Shown here one piece after another: positions 57,015 to 57,647 of a DNA stretch of 57,647 bases (positions are counted from its first letter, which is position 1; each line of letters starts with the position of its first letter). Location of the stretch: positions 1 through 57,647 of the IMG/VR virus record IMGVR_UViG_3300048918_000350; one strand, given 5' to 3'. The notes beneath the pieces were generated by a model. It ran no database searches, was not told the DNA's origin, and worked only from the letters and a program-made list of their open reading frames with translations. A program made the translations under genes and the position numbers. This DNA is from a virus.

Positions 57015-57647
57015 CGACCATGACCATCCCCGACTCCGCGGCGGGGCTCGCCGAGGCGCTCAACGACCGAAAGATCCTCAAGGACCTCTGGGATTCCCCC
57101 GAGAACCTGAAGAACTTCATCGAGGGCTACGCCGACAAGACCGTCCACTCCTTCAAGGCCCAGGTCAAGGAGGAGGTCCAGCTCGGCATCGCGGAGTTCC
57201 TCAAGGCCAACGGCTCCGACGCCAAGCCGCCGGTCAACTTCGCCGGCGAGAGCCGCTCGCAGCTGCGCCCCCAGATCAAGGACCTGCCGTCCGGCGCCCG
57301 CAAGTCCCTCTACAACCGGCGCGCCCCCGGCGTGCGCGCCGACGGCATCTTCGATGACGCCGCGGAATTCTTCCGCGCCACCTGGCACCGGGCCAGCTCC
57401 GCCAAGGACTACCGCGACGTGCTGGCGCCGAAGCTGGCGAAGCTCTCGGAGATCCAGAACTCGTACTCCTCGGAGGTCCCGTCTTCCGGCGGGTTCCTCA
57501 TCCCCGAGGAGCTCCGGAGCGAGATCCTGCAGCTGGCGCTGGAGACCGCGGTGGTGCGTCCGCGCGCGACCGTCATCCCGATGTCCTCGGCGCGCGTCCC
57601 GATCCCCACGATCGACGACACCTCGCACCAGTCGAGCATCCTCGGAG
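57011..57647 (+). CDS. Major capsid protein, N-terminal part (gene split by window ends)
   Basis: 212 codons from GTG 57011, overlapping the protease stop, running off the window end. The first 150 residues are a helical delta/scaffold-like domain (LKDLWDSPENLKNFIEGYAD, FLKANGSDAKPP). The mature part begins near SSGGFLIPEELRSEILQLAL with TVIPMSSARVPIPTIDD, the standard N-arm and spine helix of HK97-type capsids. It continues at base 1 after the shared ILG. Confidence 0.93.
   Translation, partial: MTTMTIPDSAAGLAEALNDRKILKDLWDSPENLKNFIEGYADKTVHSFKAQVKEEVQLGIAEFLKANGSDAKPPVNFAGESRSQLRPQIKDLPSGARKSLYNRRAPGVRADGIFDDAAEFFRATWHRASSAKDYRDVLAPKLAKLSEIQNSYSSEVPSSGGFLIPEELRSEILQLALETAVVRPRATVIPMSSARVPIPTIDDTSHQSSILG

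Noticed and set aside
1-57647. CRISPR array or insertion sequence
   Set aside because: No regularly spaced repeat-spacer series and no transposase motif was found on reading through; the short repeats listed are operators, iterons or coding repeats.

Overview
The window looks like one essentially complete genome of a GC-rich, temperate, long-tailed (siphovirus-type) actinobacteriophage of about 57.6 kb, opened inside its major capsid gene. Bases 57011-57647 encode the N-terminal 212 residues of an HK97-type capsid protein. Bases 1-759 encode the C-terminal 252. The two ends share ATCCTCGG in the same reading frame, so the molecule was probably circular or terminally redundant. A Streptomyces-like mycelial host is inferred from the strong GC bias, abundant GTG starts and ATGA/GTGA overlaps, a DUF1906-type endolysin, a serine integrase, a HutC/KorA-type GntR regulator, and a TraB/FtsK plus DUF2637 pair of the kind used by Streptomyces plasmids for mycelial DNA transfer. 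The host is not proven.

Layout in functional order. (a) 43561-45576: terminase subunits. (b) 45573-53100: an accessory island between terL and the portal gene, holding a divergent regulator pair with GTAAGTAC operators, about ten small + strand genes, a - strand membrane translocase module (714-aa TraB/FtsK-like ATPase and 318-aa DUF2637/SpdB2-like protein), and two - strand tRNA genes (Ile-GAU, Met-CAU). (c) 53172-57647 and 1-8928: membrane protein, portal-MuF fusion, ClpP-type prohead protease, capsid, head-tail connectors, a pectin-lyase-like protein and two paralogous tail-tube-like proteins. (d) 8930-19318: tail chaperones with a predicted -1 frameshift, tape measure, second pectin-lyase-like spike, large tail protein, endolysin and membrane lysis candidates, ending at a terminator. 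(e) 19410-26468: mainly - strand lysogeny/conversion genes (lipoprotein, membrane proteins, small DNA-binding proteins), a GntR regulator, and a serine integrase with a candidate attP directly upstream. (f) 26469-43595: a CI/Cro-like switch with three operators, an antirepressor, then a long + strand early operon with RecT, zinc-knuckle repeat proteins, an HNH endonuclease, a replication initiator that contains candidate origin iterons, a DNA methyltransferase and many small unknown genes.

How it may work together. The integrase, attP and repressors establish lysogeny. The antirepressor, RecT and initiator begin lytic replication. Terminase, portal, protease and capsid package DNA, and the tail and lysis genes finish the cycle. 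The most unusual part is the conjugation-like module: a virion-forming phage carrying what looks like a plasmid-style double-stranded DNA translocase with its spread protein, and a cluster of eight TGARCGGTCG repeats inside the spread gene that could be the translocase recognition locus. At least five different palindromic operator systems (near 19.9, 21.9, 26.0, 26.5 and 46.4 kb) suggest layered control. All functions are inferred from motifs and context read by eye; no database search was run.
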